From Nannochloropsis salina CCMP1776 (Eukaryota > Sar > Eustigmatophyceae > Eustigmatales > Monodopsidaceae), in NCBI GenBank assembly GCA_004565275.1, contig SDOX01000006.1, forward strand, positions 1,178,001 through 1,242,000: DNA of 64,000 nt, written 5' to 3'. Shown one piece after another: positions 10,452 to 21,024 of the stretch. A program made the position numbers and the translations under genes. The notes under the pieces are model-generated. The model was not told where the DNA came from and made no database searches. It saw only the letters and a list, made by a program, of their open reading frames with translations. The number at the start of each line of letters is the position of its first letter. The first letter of the stretch is position 1.

Positions 10452-11762
10452 TCACTGTCCGTTGTAAATCCACCACAAGATCACTCGACATTCCTCCCGA
10501 GCCACTGCCCTTCCTTCCTCCTGTCCTCTCCCGCTTCCTACACTCCCCTCCGCCGTGTGCACAGTCCGGGCATCAAATACAATCGGTTGCCCCTTACGGT
10601 ACGCGTACCACACGGCACCGTCCCTCCCTCCCTCCCTCCCTACGAGATCCATCAAATCTTGGTCAAAATCCTCGCTGGCCTCCCGGTCCAGCTTCAAATG
10701 GCTCCGTGGGATCAACCCCAGCCTGCCCATTCTTTTCCTTATATCTTCCAAGCTCATAATCACCGTACACTCGCCTTCCCTACCGTCTGCATGCCATTCA
10801 AGTCCCTCTCCCTCCGGGCGGGTGATCGAGATACCCGTCTCGGCGAGTGTGACGTCATCCCCACAATACGCCCGCACAAGCCGAGCCACTCCTGCATTCT
10901 CGGCCAAAGCTTCCATCGCCGCGTGCGGATGCAAGCTATTGCCAAATGGGGCAGCGGCATAGGGTGGGCTAGACGCCTCTGGGGTTGCTGCCGCGGCGGT
11001 TGGATGGCTACAGAGGGCTCTGGAGGGCGACTTGGAGTCGTAAGGCTGTGTGTTTTCCAAAATACCAGGTCCATCCATGGGCTTAGATGACAAGGCTTCT
11101 GTGTCCGACGCATATGTCTTGTTGTCTTTGTTCTTTGCCGTGGACGAAGGGGTGTAGTACGGGTCAAAGTGGACGTTCTTCTTCCCCCTTCCGATTTTGG
11201 CGATGCGTGTGATGCCCAGATGCCGCCGCACCTCTGCGCTTACAACTTTGGCGTCGTCAAATGCCGAGTATAGAGCTTTGATTTCGCGGTCATGAGGAAG
11301 TTCGTGCGACGAATTGAAGCCCGTGGCGTTGCAAGAGACCGTATCAGACCCGCTGGGAATGCTATCGTGGCGAGAAATTCCAGGGTCCAAATGTCCATCC
11401 ATGCCAGGCCCTGCTGTCCGCGTGCAATATTGGGCGGCAACTGGGAGGGACTGCGCTTTGTTGATGGGGGCGATAAGATAATTTGTAGCCACGGCAGAGA
11501 GGAGGGCATCCACCACAATTTCAATAACTCCGCGACACTTTTCTAAACTGGAGGGGGAGACGCAGTCCTGTAATATGACCGCGCCCTCACTTTTGAGGGT
11601 TTGAAGAGCGACTTCTAAGCATTTTTCTGTTTCTGCAAGGTATTCTTGGGGCGAATCATGTTCTTGGTCTTCCTGTAAGTATGGTAGTGGAACCAGCAAT
11701 GCGCCCAAATTTGTCGAGGACCCAGCAAAGCGAGATTGCAGCGCAGCTGTCGGCAGGGTCAT
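10452..11762 (-). CDS. PhyH-type Fe(II)/2-oxoglutarate dioxygenase
   Basis: Intronless, 436 aa, ATG at 11762. The double-stranded beta-helix iron site is readable: H-x-D in GLEWHADGREGE, the distal His in FDARTVHTAEGS and the 2-oxoglutarate-binding Arg in ECRVILWWIYNG. An N-terminal helical region (LKSEGAVILQDCVSPSSLEK) is typical of phytanoyl-CoA dioxygenase-like proteins. A long low-complexity insert of about 110 residues (~170-275) separates the N-terminal part from the catalytic core. No signal peptide is seen. The substrate cannot be predicted; PhyH relatives hydroxylate phytanoyl-CoA, sphingoid or small metabolites. Confidence 0.75.
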   Translation of the reverse strand: MTLPTAALQSRFAGSSTNLGALLVPLPYLQEDQEHDSPQEYLAETEKCLEVALQTLKSEGAVILQDCVSPSSLEKCRGVIEIVVDALLSAVATNYLIAPINKAQSLPVAAQYCTRTAGPGMDGHLDPGISRHDSIPSGSDTVSCNATGFNSSHELPHDREIKALYSAFDDAKVVSAEVRRHLGITRIAKIGRGKKNVHFDPYYTPSSTAKNKDNKTYASDTEALSSKPMDGPGILENTQPYDSKSPSRALCSHPTAAAATPEASSPPYAAAPFGNSLHPHAAMEALAENAGVARLVRAYCGDDVTLAETGISITRPEGEGLEWHADGREGECTVIMSLEDIRKRMGRLGLIPRSHLKLDREASEDFDQDLMDLVGREGGRDGAVWYAYRKGQPIVFDARTVHTAEGSVGSGRGQEEGRAVAREECRVILWWIYNGQ

Positions 11763-12348
11763 GACATCTACCGTACAACTTTAAATTTCTCCTTAGACTT
11801 AAATATGAAAAAGCAACCTATTCATAAAATGTTCATGTTGAATTTCAGCGTAGAGAAGCGAAGTGAGTATAGCGTCGCAAGGATGCAGGAGGTTAATTTT
11901 GATGCCTCCATTCTGGGCTCGAATGGTGTGTCCTTGGAGGGCACTAGGACGCGATAGTCAGTGAACGCGTGAGATAAATAAATCATTGTTGGCACGCCTG
12001 AGCCAAAAAAACTTGACAATGTACAAAAAATACAAGAGTTTTGCAAAAATGTGCACGGCGCCATTTGACGAATGCCAGAGCCGCGCGCAAGGCTCGCTCA
12101 CACTTGTGGCGGGCAGTGCTTCAAAAATCCTCAGGACAATTCACCATGACTTTCTCCATAGCACTATCATACATGTCTTAGGTCCATACTGTTGTTTATT
12201 CATCCATCTCCCCAATGTTTGAGTCGCTCAATCTCTTTTTCAGTCCAGGGGCCAGAAACGATTGGGATATCTGCACTCGATGATCGACGACGTACGCATT
12301 GCATCCTCAAGTGCAACATATTGACTTGACGTGTTCTTTTTATTTATC
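11763..12348. promoter_or_regulatory. Divergent intergenic region PhyH-like / IGPS-like
   Basis: 586 bp between divergent ATGs, AT-rich with A-runs around 12005-12045. Both promoters must be here. No element or RNA gene was recognised. Confidence 0.45.
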
Positions 12349-13990
12349 ATGCCTTCAACAGGGACGGCCTGTCGTCCGCAAATGAGACAAGCAGGCAGAC
12401 AACAAGTTGGACGTCGGTCGGTGGGTTGGATTTTTATCTGCCTCGCTGCTGGACCCAGCACCACAGCTTTCGTGAATTTTATCTCTGGACCCCCGGCATT
12501 ATCAGCAGGTAAAGAATTTTGGATTGTGTTTGACGTGAGGATATCCAGTTCCCTCTTTCGAAGCATGCGCATCTTTGATACCATGCATAAGTGCACAAGT
12601 CCAGAATATCTGAAGCCTTTCCATTTCATTTTAACCCCCCGTGTGTCCTGTGACAGACGCTACGGGCGCCTGGCAACCATCCCACACTCACCCCTACCGA
12701 AACAAGCCGCGCCTATTTACCGGGACCGATGGGGGTACTTCGGCGTCCTTTTCCTCGAGCGACCTCTCACCATCTCTGGGTGAAACACAGATGGGCCCAA
12801 GCGGGAATGCCATGACGGATACTTTGGCGCGAAAAGCAAAAGAAAAAGAAATCGCTGCGTTCAAAGCAGCCCTTCCCCGTGCCCATCCCATCTTCACCAT
12901 GCTGGAGGACCTCAGCTTCCCTCCGTCCTTGGCCAACCGGAGTGATGCCTTGTACCAAAACCTTCGTCACCGTCATGGGAACACTTTAACGGTCGTGGCG
13001 GAGTACTGGCGGAAGGCGCCCTTTGCGTTCCTGGGTTCGGTCTTGGAACCCAAGGAATACAGCGAAATCTACCGAGAGGCAGGGGCGAGCGCGATTGCCG
13101 TGAACGTGGACTCTGTTGGCGGGGGATGTGCGCACGAAGACATCGCCGAGATGGTGGCGGAGCAACAAGCCGCCATCTTGGAGGACGTGACCGCCCCCGT
13201 GCCCATCGTCGCCATGGACGTGGTCGTGGACCCTGTGCAAATTTCGCGGGCAAAGCTGGCCGGAGCGGCAGGTAAAGAGGAAGGGGGGGGGTTGGGGTGG
13301 ATGGGAGGGGGAAAAGGGAGCCTTGGGCGGCGTGTTGCTGTGGGAAGGCGTTTGCGGCCTGGGAGGAAGGCAGAGTATGGGCCGTGCTAACCTCCCTCAG
13401 TCTGCTCTCTTTCGGTTTGTGCTCATTCTCGCGTCGACTGACCCTGCCTCTCGCCTGTGTCTCGGTACCACCCTCCCTCTTCCTTCCTCTCCCTCCCGTC
13501 CCACGTAGGCATCACCCTCCGCTTCTCCCTCACACCCCCCGAGGTCACCCTGTCCCTGATTCAGACCGCCTTGGCGTTGGGCATGGAGCCCATGGTCTTC
13601 GTCAGGAATTCGACTGAAGCAGCGGCGGCGGTAGGGGCGGGGGCCCGCGTCGTCTATCTGTATGGGTGTTCCCGCGCACAGGCCGTTGAGATGCGCCAGG
13701 ATTTGGATCAAGACGGTGTGATGATTGGCTTTGACCTGCGTCGACCCCGGGAATTTCAGTACGGGTTGAACGAGGTGGAAGACGCCTGGACCCTCCGGGA
13801 CGCGGGTTTTAACAGCGTGTACGTGAGCAATTTGTTGTTCCAAACGCCATTGGATGATGTGCTGGGGCCTAGCTCGGTCATCAAGGCTTTGCGTGCCAAA
13901 GCCTGCGTCTTCCTGGTCGACCCCTTGGACTGGATCGAGAAGTCTGTGATGGAGGGCTCGAAAGAAACCTTGGGGGAGCTCTTGGCGTAG
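12349..13990 (+). CDS. Plastid-targeted indole-3-glycerol-phosphate-synthase-like protein lacking catalytic residues
   Basis: Three exons in phase (12349-12508, 12657-13271, 13509-13990), 418 aa; start is the first ATG. The N-terminus is basic, then hydrophobic (VGWIFICLAAGPSTTAF) with a TTAF cleavage motif, the heterokont plastid signature. The rest aligns to the IGPS (TrpC) TIM barrel in order: VVAEYWRKAPFAFLG, EYSEIYREAGASAIAVNVD, VPIVAMDVVVDPVQISRAK, AAGITLRFSL, GMEPMVFVRNSTEAAAAVGA, ARVVYLYG, LRDAGFNSVYVSNLL. However the active-site positions are changed: the Lys of the AEVKRASPSKG block is Trp, the KDF Lys is Met, and the NNRDL and SES(G) loops are absent. The fold is likely kept but tryptophan synthesis activity is unlikely. 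Role unknown. AATAAA lies at 14069-14074. Confidence 0.8.
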
Positions 13991-14743
13991 GCCGGAAGGG
14001 CCTCTTTCGTATTGTGAGGTTTGTGTGTGAGTCTATGTGCTGGGTAGTGGTGGGTGTCTGACGGCGATAATAAAGCCTTCTTACCGCGTGTACATAAGGA
14101 ACTGCGAATGGGTAGCTGGAGATCTTTGACGCTCAAGTTCTGGTAAAATATAAATGACTGCTTTTATAGTTTTTCCTTCTCAAAAGTGCTACAGACCGGT
14201 CAGGTCACGACCATGCATGACTGCATTTAAACATTGTCGGTCTTTGCATTACTTTCAAAATGCGATCCAATTTCCTAGTAAAACACTTTTCGTTCGAATG
14301 CTCGACTTTGTGGCAGGCGATGCCCGTGCGCAAAGCGCTCGAAGGGGGGGAGGTAAACCCAAGTTACGTGGCTTGTATGTGCATACACCAGCGCCAGAAT
14401 CCGACGGCCTGCATGAAGTTGTCCCGAGATCACTCCTGCACCCTGTGTGAACGCCGGTAGAGCAAGGACTCGGTGATTGTGCCGTGCGCGACTGATTTGC
14501 TCCCCGGGCCCGAAGAGGAGAGGAGCGAGCACGACGAGGGCGGGCGGCAAAACGGTTTTGGAATCACCCTCTCCGCTTCTCGTGCCCTTTGATCACGTTG
14601 ACACATCGAAGGCAGCCCAAGTAGACTTGGCATCACACGTATTACTATTCTTGAGTCAAATTCAAGCTCACCTGTAGCTCGCAATCTTTTTTTCCTTCCT
14701 TCCCACCCACCCAAATGGGAAAACCCAAGGGCCCTCTGTCAAC
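13991..14743. other. Intergenic region upstream of SWEET gene
   Basis: 3' UTR of the IGPS-like gene (AATAAA at 14069-14074) and promoter of the sugar transporter. No coding signal could be supported. Confidence 0.5.
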
Positions 14744-15858
14744 ATGGGCAGCCTTGGCATCCTGCAGACCTCGGCAAGCCTCACTGCAGTGATTTTAAAT
14801 ATCTGTCCTATTTTTGATGAAATCCCCGGTAAGTGTTTATGTCCAGTAGAGCGGCTTTTGTCGCGATGGAAGAGTACTTGTCGGTGGGAAAATAGGCCCA
14901 TACGTGGTTACTTCCCCAGGGCTCCTCTTTGCCTCCAAGCAAAACTGTCTTTTTGCTATTAAAACAAAAGGCCTCGGTCATTCAGCACCCTTGTCTCCAT
15001 TACATCGATCGAGAGTGGTTTTGGATGTGAATTACGTCGGTAGCCAGCTTGTCTACTTGAAGGTTGATGGTTGATCGTCAATTCTCTCTCATTTGATCGC
15101 AATTTCGTATGCTGGCGTCCTACATGTCAGGGAATGCTTGTGTCTCGCAGCAGCCTCCTCACTCCTCCCTATTCTACTCCCCGACAGCAATCAAACGGAG
15201 TCGATCCACGGGCGATCGCTCCCCTCTCCTCTTCGTGGCCATTTGGACAAACGCATGCCTATGGATGTTCTACGGCGTCTTCATCGAAGCCATTCACCCC
15301 ATAGCCACCACAAATTTCACCGGCTTTCTTTCAGGGTCTTATTTCTTGCTCACCTTCTACGCCTACGCTCCCCCCGTGGCCAAGACGCGCTTCGCGCAAT
15401 ATTTCGTGCTTGCCCTCTCTTTTGTCCTGAGCACGGCGACGTACTGCTTCTTCTTCCCTTCCCTGGACACAAGCAGGACCCAGGCCCATCTGGGAGCGCT
15501 TTGCACCCTTGTCACCATCGCTGTGTACGCCGCCCCCCTCTCCACCGTCCTGCGGGCCTTGCGCCTGCGCTCGTCCAAGCCCATCTCCCTCTTTTTCGCC
15601 CTGGTCGGCACCCTGAACAGCGTTTTGTGGGGGGCCTACGGCATTTTGACGGCGGATGCCTGGGTCTACATCCCCAGTGTTATCGGTGTCTTCATGTGTC
15701 TGACGCAGGCGGCTGTCTTCTTCTGGTTCGCCGTGGGAAGGGGGGGATTGGAGGGAGGGAAGGAAAGTCGAGGGGAAGGGTTTGGGGGGAAAGCCCTGTT
15801 CGACTTCTTGTCATTACAGGGAGACGGGGGCAAGGAGATGCAGGCAGCCCTTTTGTGA
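14744..15858 (+). CDS. SWEET (MtN3/saliva) sugar transporter
   Basis: Three exons: 14744-14828, 15188-15732 and 15820-15858, 222 aa. Exon 1 supplies TM1 (SASLTAVILNICPIFDEIP); joining in phase restores the SWEET block AIKRSRSTGDRSPLLFVA followed by WTNACLWMFYG (first MtN3 repeat, TM1-3). The second repeat includes SSKPISLFFALVGTLNSVLW and GVFMCLTQAAVFFWF (TM5-7). SWEETs are seven-helix facilitators for mono- and disaccharides. The 87-nt intron 15733-15819 is a multiple of three without stops, so a retained-intron form would also read through; its GGGA composition argues for splicing. Location (plasma membrane or vacuole) is not readable. Confidence 0.88.
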
Positions 15859-16348
15859 AACGAGGGGGGGGTCGGAGTGGCCACGGCGGACGCGGTGGGG
15901 GAGGAGGAGGCGCGGTGCTTGACATGTTGGTCCCGACCGTTGAAACCGGTAGATATTGAAATTTAAACATTCAAACGCGCCGGCGAGGCGTCCAAGAAAC
16001 GTGGCTACCTGGCCCTTGTGAGGCCGATGGTGGTCTTTGTGCACGGAGGTGGGGCGATTCGATCGACCGAAACGAAGATGCGACGGGAGAGGGATCGCCT
16101 GGGAGCGGGAGCGGAGAATGCCAGCTTTCCATGGCTTTTGTGGAGAAATGTGTATGAATCAAATGGAAAATATCGTGTCGGAACAACAAGCTATGGATGA
16201 ATGATAGACACGCATTTCCAAGTATAATAACGTGATCGAGGGGGGGAAAGAAATCAAACAATGATAGACATATATCTATATATTATATCCGCAACTCCTA
16301 CTTTCTCCAGAGCGGCACCATTTTCCCCTGTCGGACCCAGCGCTCCCA
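15859..16348. other. Convergent intergenic region, 3' UTRs
   Basis: Between the stops of the SWEET and pseudokinase genes. Begins G-rich (15860-15915) and becomes AT-rich with TATATCTATATATTATAT near 16269-16286. No gene is seen. Confidence 0.5.
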
Positions 16349-17966
16349 CTAGCTCTCCCAAAAGCTGCTGGCCAACAAGCGTGGCCCGACCCCGTACACC
16401 CCTCCTTCCTGCGCCACCAACCTCCCCGCATTGGCCATGTCGTGTAAGAGGACCCAACCCGCCCCGCCCTTCGCGTCCAGGCAGGCGACGGCCTGTTGGT
16501 ATGCCCTTTCGTTGTTGACCAAGCTCCGGAGGCCTACGCTCACGTCCCCCTTGAACCGCTCCTCCGTCACTGCCTGCAGACCCCCCGCCTCCACCTGTGC
16601 GAACGGCAGCGTGAAGCCCTCTTCGTACTTCCCCAGACCGTCCTCCCCCTCGCCCTCGCCCTCCTCCTCCTCTGCTAGCAGCCGCAGGAAAACTTCCAGC
16701 AGAGCGTACGAACACCCCTTCCAATCCCGCTTGACCAACCCCTCAAAATCCAACGTCCCTTGGCTCAACACGTTCGTGGCGAAGCCCAGCTCCGACAACC
16801 ACACCTCCATCCCGCCCTCCCTCCCCCCCTCCCGGAGGTCGGCCGTGGAGACCAAAATGGTGGAGGGAGAGACGGCCCCATGGACGACACCGGCTTGGTG
16901 GAGCAAGGACACGGCAGTGATGCTCCCTTCGAAGACGTTCTTCAGATAGGCTACCCGGTCCGGCCCTCCTTTCCCCCACAAACGGCCCCACCAACCTGCT
17001 CCCCCGGGAGACGCCAAGGGGAACTTCTCCGCATTCCCAAGCGCGAGGCGGGGGACGGAGGTAAGTGGCAGGAGACGGGCGGCGCGCAAGGCCACCCAGA
17101 CATTGCCAGGCACGGGGGGGGGTAGGGAAGGACCGAAGCGGTCTCTCCAAGCTTGTACGAAGGAGGGGTCTTCCACCTCCGGCCCGGTGGTTAAGTAGCC
17201 GTGGAGAGGGACAAGCGGGAGGTCGGAAGGGAGCCAGGCAGGTTGGTTCCGGCGTGTCCAGTCGTACAGGTACCTGGGGGAGGAGGGAGAGAAGGAGGGA
17301 GGGAACGAGGGAGGGAAGGAGGGAGGGAAGGAGGGAGGGAACGAGGTCGTTCGTGAACGGCTTCTCAAATCACAGGTCACACGGCTCTGGGAACCATCGC
17401 AGGACAGCCCCCACACGTTCACTCGCCATACACCAGCAAGCAGTAGAAAGGGAGAGGACCGTCCCATACCTGTAGAGCTCCACTTCTCCCATGGCCACGT
17501 TTTTCATAATGGGCAGGAATTCCTTAAGGACCAAGGCCTGACCGGTTCGGGTATCAACCGCCTCGAACAACCGAGCACCCACGCCCATGTTTCGCATTTC
17601 TCGACGAATCTGAGCCGGCTGCTCCGTCCTCGATTTCTTGTTGCGAATGCGCCCGAAGGCACCGCGGGGTCCCGCACCGTCGCGGGTTTCCGTCTCCTCT
17701 TCCACAGTCAAACGTTGCTCCCCGATGGGGCGCACAATTCGCAGCTGGTTGGGCTCCAGGACAGGAATGGTAAAAGGGTCGTCCATTTTTCTTCTGTTTT
17801 CATCGTAGTCGTTTGCTGACAAAGCTAGGGGACGACGTGGGCGGCGACGGGAGATGGGGCGACATGGAAGCCTGGAGGAGGAGGTGGCCGGACGAAGCCG
17901 GAATGCATGTACAGACAAGGGCAGGGCAAGGTAAACGATGACAGGTAAAAGCGTGTATCGCCTCAT
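16349..17966 (-). CDS. Plastid-targeted protein kinase-like protein (probable pseudokinase)
   Basis: Two exons (17966-17470 and 17273-16349), 473 aa. The N-terminus (LLPVIVYLALPLSVHAFRLR) is a textbook heterokont plastid presequence with cleavage at SVHA|F, followed by an Arg/Ser-rich transit region. The kinase fold is recognisable: ARLFEAVDTRTGQALVLKEF (glycine-loop region to beta-3 Lys), VYLK-type helix, AVSLLHQAGVVHGAVSPSTI (catalytic-loop region) and VWLSELGFATN (activation-segment start). The catalytic HRDxKxxN is HGAVSPST and DFG is ELG, so the base Asp, Lys and Asn are gone. It probably binds rather than phosphorylates. In-frame GREGG and poly-Glu inserts occur. The intron ends in a long CCCT tract before its AG. 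Confidence 0.78.
17274..17469 (-). repeat. Intron with (CCCT)n tract
   Basis: The single intron of the pseudokinase gene. On the coding strand its 3' third is an imperfect (CCCT)n/(CCTT)n tract (about 17281-17343 on the forward strand as GGGA units) acting as polypyrimidine tract before CAG. Confidence 0.8.
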
Positions 17967-18645
17967 TATGCCGCTTTCCGGGGCAAGATGTCTGTACCAG
18001 GCGGGGCAACATGAAAAAGGACATGCACCCACATGAGACAAAGTTGGAGCGCTTTCATGGTTATGACAACAAAATATTTCCGCAACGCCGAAGTTACAAA
18101 ATCTTGGTTTTCGTAATCTACAGTTGCCTATACTCGCATCATACACCAAGACCCTTTCTTTAAGCATTTCCGGTGGACGTTTTCGAGGTTTAGTCGCAAA
18201 ACAAGAGGCAACAAGAACAACTCAGTGGTGAAAGAAGTAGGCCAGGGGCCAGGAGGTTAATAAAGTATTCTCCTTCCAAATGCTTATCTGATACACTTTG
18301 GAGCGCCCTTCTTATACGATATGCCGGTTCAATTCCCAAATGTCTCTCCATTGGCCCCTCATGGTGGGAAGTGATGTGACTTGCGTCTTAAGACGGGGAT
18401 ACCTCTGAGCCCATATCGCTTGCAATCGCTGTAACCTCACAGGGATGTTCTCTTTCGATTCATGCCTCAATGTGCAGAAGGCTTGTGCAAACCGAAAACA
18501 TCAATTTGAAGCATGATTCGTCTGGTACATGAGTCCTTCCTTTCGTCCGCCTTCATCAACCGGATCGGGGTACGTACATTGGATATTTTGTCAAATATAT
18601 TTTCAAGTATAAAACATGTCGGTCAATGATACATTCGAACATAAA
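17967..18645. other. Intergenic region between pseudokinase promoter and Der 3' end
   Basis: About 680 bp, AT-richer, with pseudokinase 5' signals and the Der 3' UTR. A T-loop-like GGTTCAATTCC near 18327 does not build a tRNA. Nothing else is seen. Confidence 0.5.
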
Positions 18646-20976
18646 TTATGTCCGCGTTAATCCCACCACCCTCGTGTTGTGTGCTCGTCGTTTGTTCCGT
18701 GCTTCCACTTTGCTGCGCTTGGTCATCTCGCGCAGCTGTCGTCTTTTTTTCCGTTCTTGCTCGACTCGTTCCTCTACGTCATCCCGCTTGGCTTTGCCAG
18801 ACCCGGCATCCTGAGATTCCTGGGCCCATTTCTTCTTTTGACGATTCATCCACGCTTTCTTTCGCTCCGCTGCCTCTGCCGCCGCCTTGGCCGCATAGGG
18901 GTTGTTCTCTCCACCTGTACTCCGCAGCAACAACCGGACATCCATTCCATGCAACCCGAAACTGTCGCGTAAGTTGTTTTTCAAAAATTTCACGTACGAT
19001 TCCTCCATGCCTGCCCGATTCGTGACTAGTGCGAATGTGGGCGGGCGTGTCTTGATCTGAGAAATGTATTTCATTTTCACCACTTTGCGTGTAGTGGCCG
19101 TGAGGGGGGATGCGCGGAGTCGCTGCGTTTCGAGCAGCCATCGATTGAGCAAGCCGGTGCTCACCCGCGTATTCCAAGCCCTGTACGCACGAAGGACGGC
19201 AGGCAAAATGCTGCCTATGCCTTGCCGAGTCATAGCAGAGGTGGCAAGAACGGGGAGCGAGCCTAGTTGAGGAGAGAGGAGGTGCAACTGATCCCGTACA
19301 TTTTGGGCATACAGACCCGGAGAGGTCTGCAACAGGTCGCTCTTGTTCGCAACGACGACCAACGCCCGCCCTTCTTGAAAGGCCCGGGAGGCCACCCTTT
19401 GCTCCTGCCGTCGCAGCCGGAGATGTTGGGCGTCGAGGACCAACACCACCACATTCGCAAACTGAACAGCTCGGAACGCCTCGGCTACTGACCATTGCTC
19501 CAGTAAATTGCGATGGTCTTGCCGGCCCCGTTTCCGGATGCCGGCCGTGTCCACGAGGCGTAGGCGGCGTCCCCGATAGGCATAGTCCACCGCCACCACG
19601 TCCCGAGTGGTTCCCGCTACCTCCGAAGTGATCATTCGCGGCACTGAAGCCGTCAACGGCCGCGGCCAGGGCAATGCTGCAGGGGCACTTCCCTCCACTT
19701 CCTCGCTGGTGGTGTCGACGTTGTCCGTGTCCTCGTCAGGCGAGGCCCCTGGGCCGGGAGGTGCCCGGGGTAAGTGCTCCAAGGCGGCGTTCACCAAACT
19801 GGATTTCCCCGCGTTCGGCAATCCGACAAAGGCCACCGTGACCACCTCTTCCTTTTCCCCCTCGCGCCCACCCGGTGCATCCTTCTCATCATGTCTTCCC
19901 GCGTCCATGCCGGGAGCATTGGCACCCTGCAGCCCTGCCAAAAGCGCTTTCTCCACCAGCAAGGTAGCCAGCTCTGAGATACCTTCATTGTGCGCCGCCG
20001 AAATCGCCACAGGGTCTCCCAGCCCGAACGCGTAAACGTCGTACACGGCGGTTTGCATATCTGACGACACCCCTCCTTCGACCTTATTTGCCACCAGGAT
20101 GGTCTTTCCCGATGCCCCCACCTTGTGCAGCCACCGGGCCACGTGAGCCTCGCCGGGACCTACCCCCGCACGCGCGTCCACCAGGAAAAGGACCGCGTCG
20201 CTCTCTTTCACGGCCTGGGCTACCTGGGCATTAATCAGTTCCTGGATTTGCTTCCGTTGGGCTCGGACCCTCTCTCTGACCAGGCCGCGCGGGTCCATGT
20301 CCTCGACTTCTTCACCCTCATCCTCCCCGGCCTCATCCTCAATCCTCACCTCGTCCTCTTCTACCAACCCTCCAGTATCAGTTACCACCATTGAGATTCC
20401 TGCATAGGAACACGGCCCCGTTTTTCGATCCCGTGTTGTGCCAGGAATGGGAGTGACAATGGCGGTTCCTCCAGTCCATCGCCCTTTGGCGGTACCCGTG
20501 AGACGATTAAATAGCGTGGATTTACCCACATTTGGTCTCCCAATCAAGGCAACTCGAAACGGACGTGTTGAAGGCTCATCGTTCGAGGCATGGACATGCG
20601 TGTGCATGGACTGGGCGCACTTTTTTTGCCACAAATGGGTCCAGGCAAGGGAGGGGTGGGGGGGTAACGCTGACAGGCAGCACATGCCGGGGCGACGCGG
20701 GACGGTGCAATTTGCAGCAATAAAAAGTCGCGTCGACGGTGGACGCCGCCACCACATGGCACCCAGTCCGAATATTTCTCTCTCCCTGAGGTTGGGCATG
20801 GAGGAAAATATACATAAAAGTGGCGAAAAATACAGTATCATAGCCCGGGCGCTTGCTGGTTTGCACGACCTGTTCCGTCCTCCTTGTCGAGCCTCCCCTC
20901 CCCTTAATGAGTCATCCCATCCATGTTTCGAGTCACAAGCCACCTCCCATGCATGTTGTTCAATAATTACAGGCAT
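18646..20976 (-). CDS. der: Der/EngA-type double GTPase (ribosome assembly, organellar)
   Basis: Intronless, up to 776 aa from the ATG at 20976; ATGs at 20841 (followed by ILYFSPLLCIF) and 20757 (Arg-rich presequence) are equally possible starts because the first ~135 residues are unlike the family. Two tandem GTPase domains: G1 has VALIGRPNVGKSTLFNRLTG, TTRD, DTGG and NKVE; G2 has VAFVGLPNAGKSSLVNAALE, GTTRD, LVDTAGIRKRGR and VVVANKSD. The C-terminal KH-like domain follows (RLRASPLTATTRKVVKMKYI, PPTFALVTN). Bacterial Der helps 50S subunit maturation, so this copy should act on plastid or mitochondrial ribosomes. Domain 1 has an acidic insert after DTGG and an NKVE in place of NKxD. The Lys/Arg-rich tail probably contacts RNA. 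Confidence 0.9.
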   Translation of the reverse strand: MPVIIEQHAWEVACDSKHGWDDSLRGGEARQGGRNRSCKPASARAMILYFSPLLCIFSSMPNLREREIFGLGAMWWRRPPSTRLFIAANCTVPRRPGMCCLSALPPHPSLAWTHLWQKKCAQSMHTHVHASNDEPSTRPFRVALIGRPNVGKSTLFNRLTGTAKGRWTGGTAIVTPIPGTTRDRKTGPCSYAGISMVVTDTGGLVEEDEVRIEDEAGEDEGEEVEDMDPRGLVRERVRAQRKQIQELINAQVAQAVKESDAVLFLVDARAGVGPGEAHVARWLHKVGASGKTILVANKVEGGVSSDMQTAVYDVYAFGLGDPVAISAAHNEGISELATLLVEKALLAGLQGANAPGMDAGRHDEKDAPGGREGEKEEVVTVAFVGLPNAGKSSLVNAALEHLPRAPPGPGASPDEDTDNVDTTSEEVEGSAPAALPWPRPLTASVPRMITSEVAGTTRDVVAVDYAYRGRRLRLVDTAGIRKRGRQDHRNLLEQWSVAEAFRAVQFANVVVLVLDAQHLRLRRQEQRVASRAFQEGRALVVVANKSDLLQTSPGLYAQNVRDQLHLLSPQLGSLPVLATSAMTRQGIGSILPAVLRAYRAWNTRVSTGLLNRWLLETQRLRASPLTATTRKVVKMKYISQIKTRPPTFALVTNRAGMEESYVKFLKNNLRDSFGLHGMDVRLLLRSTGGENNPYAAKAAAEAAERKKAWMNRQKKKWAQESQDAGSGKAKRDDVEERVEQERKKRRQLREMTKRSKVEARNKRRAHNTRVVGLTRT

Positions 20977-21024
20977 ACATCACATAGCTATCACAATTGT
21001 ACCGAGCCGTGCGGCCTGACGCTT

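Noticed and set aside
18320-18345. T-loop-like GGTTCAATTCC suggesting a tRNA
   Set aside because: Flanks do not form the T-stem, anticodon or acceptor stems. A similar GTTCGATTCC near 61350 was rejected for the same reason.
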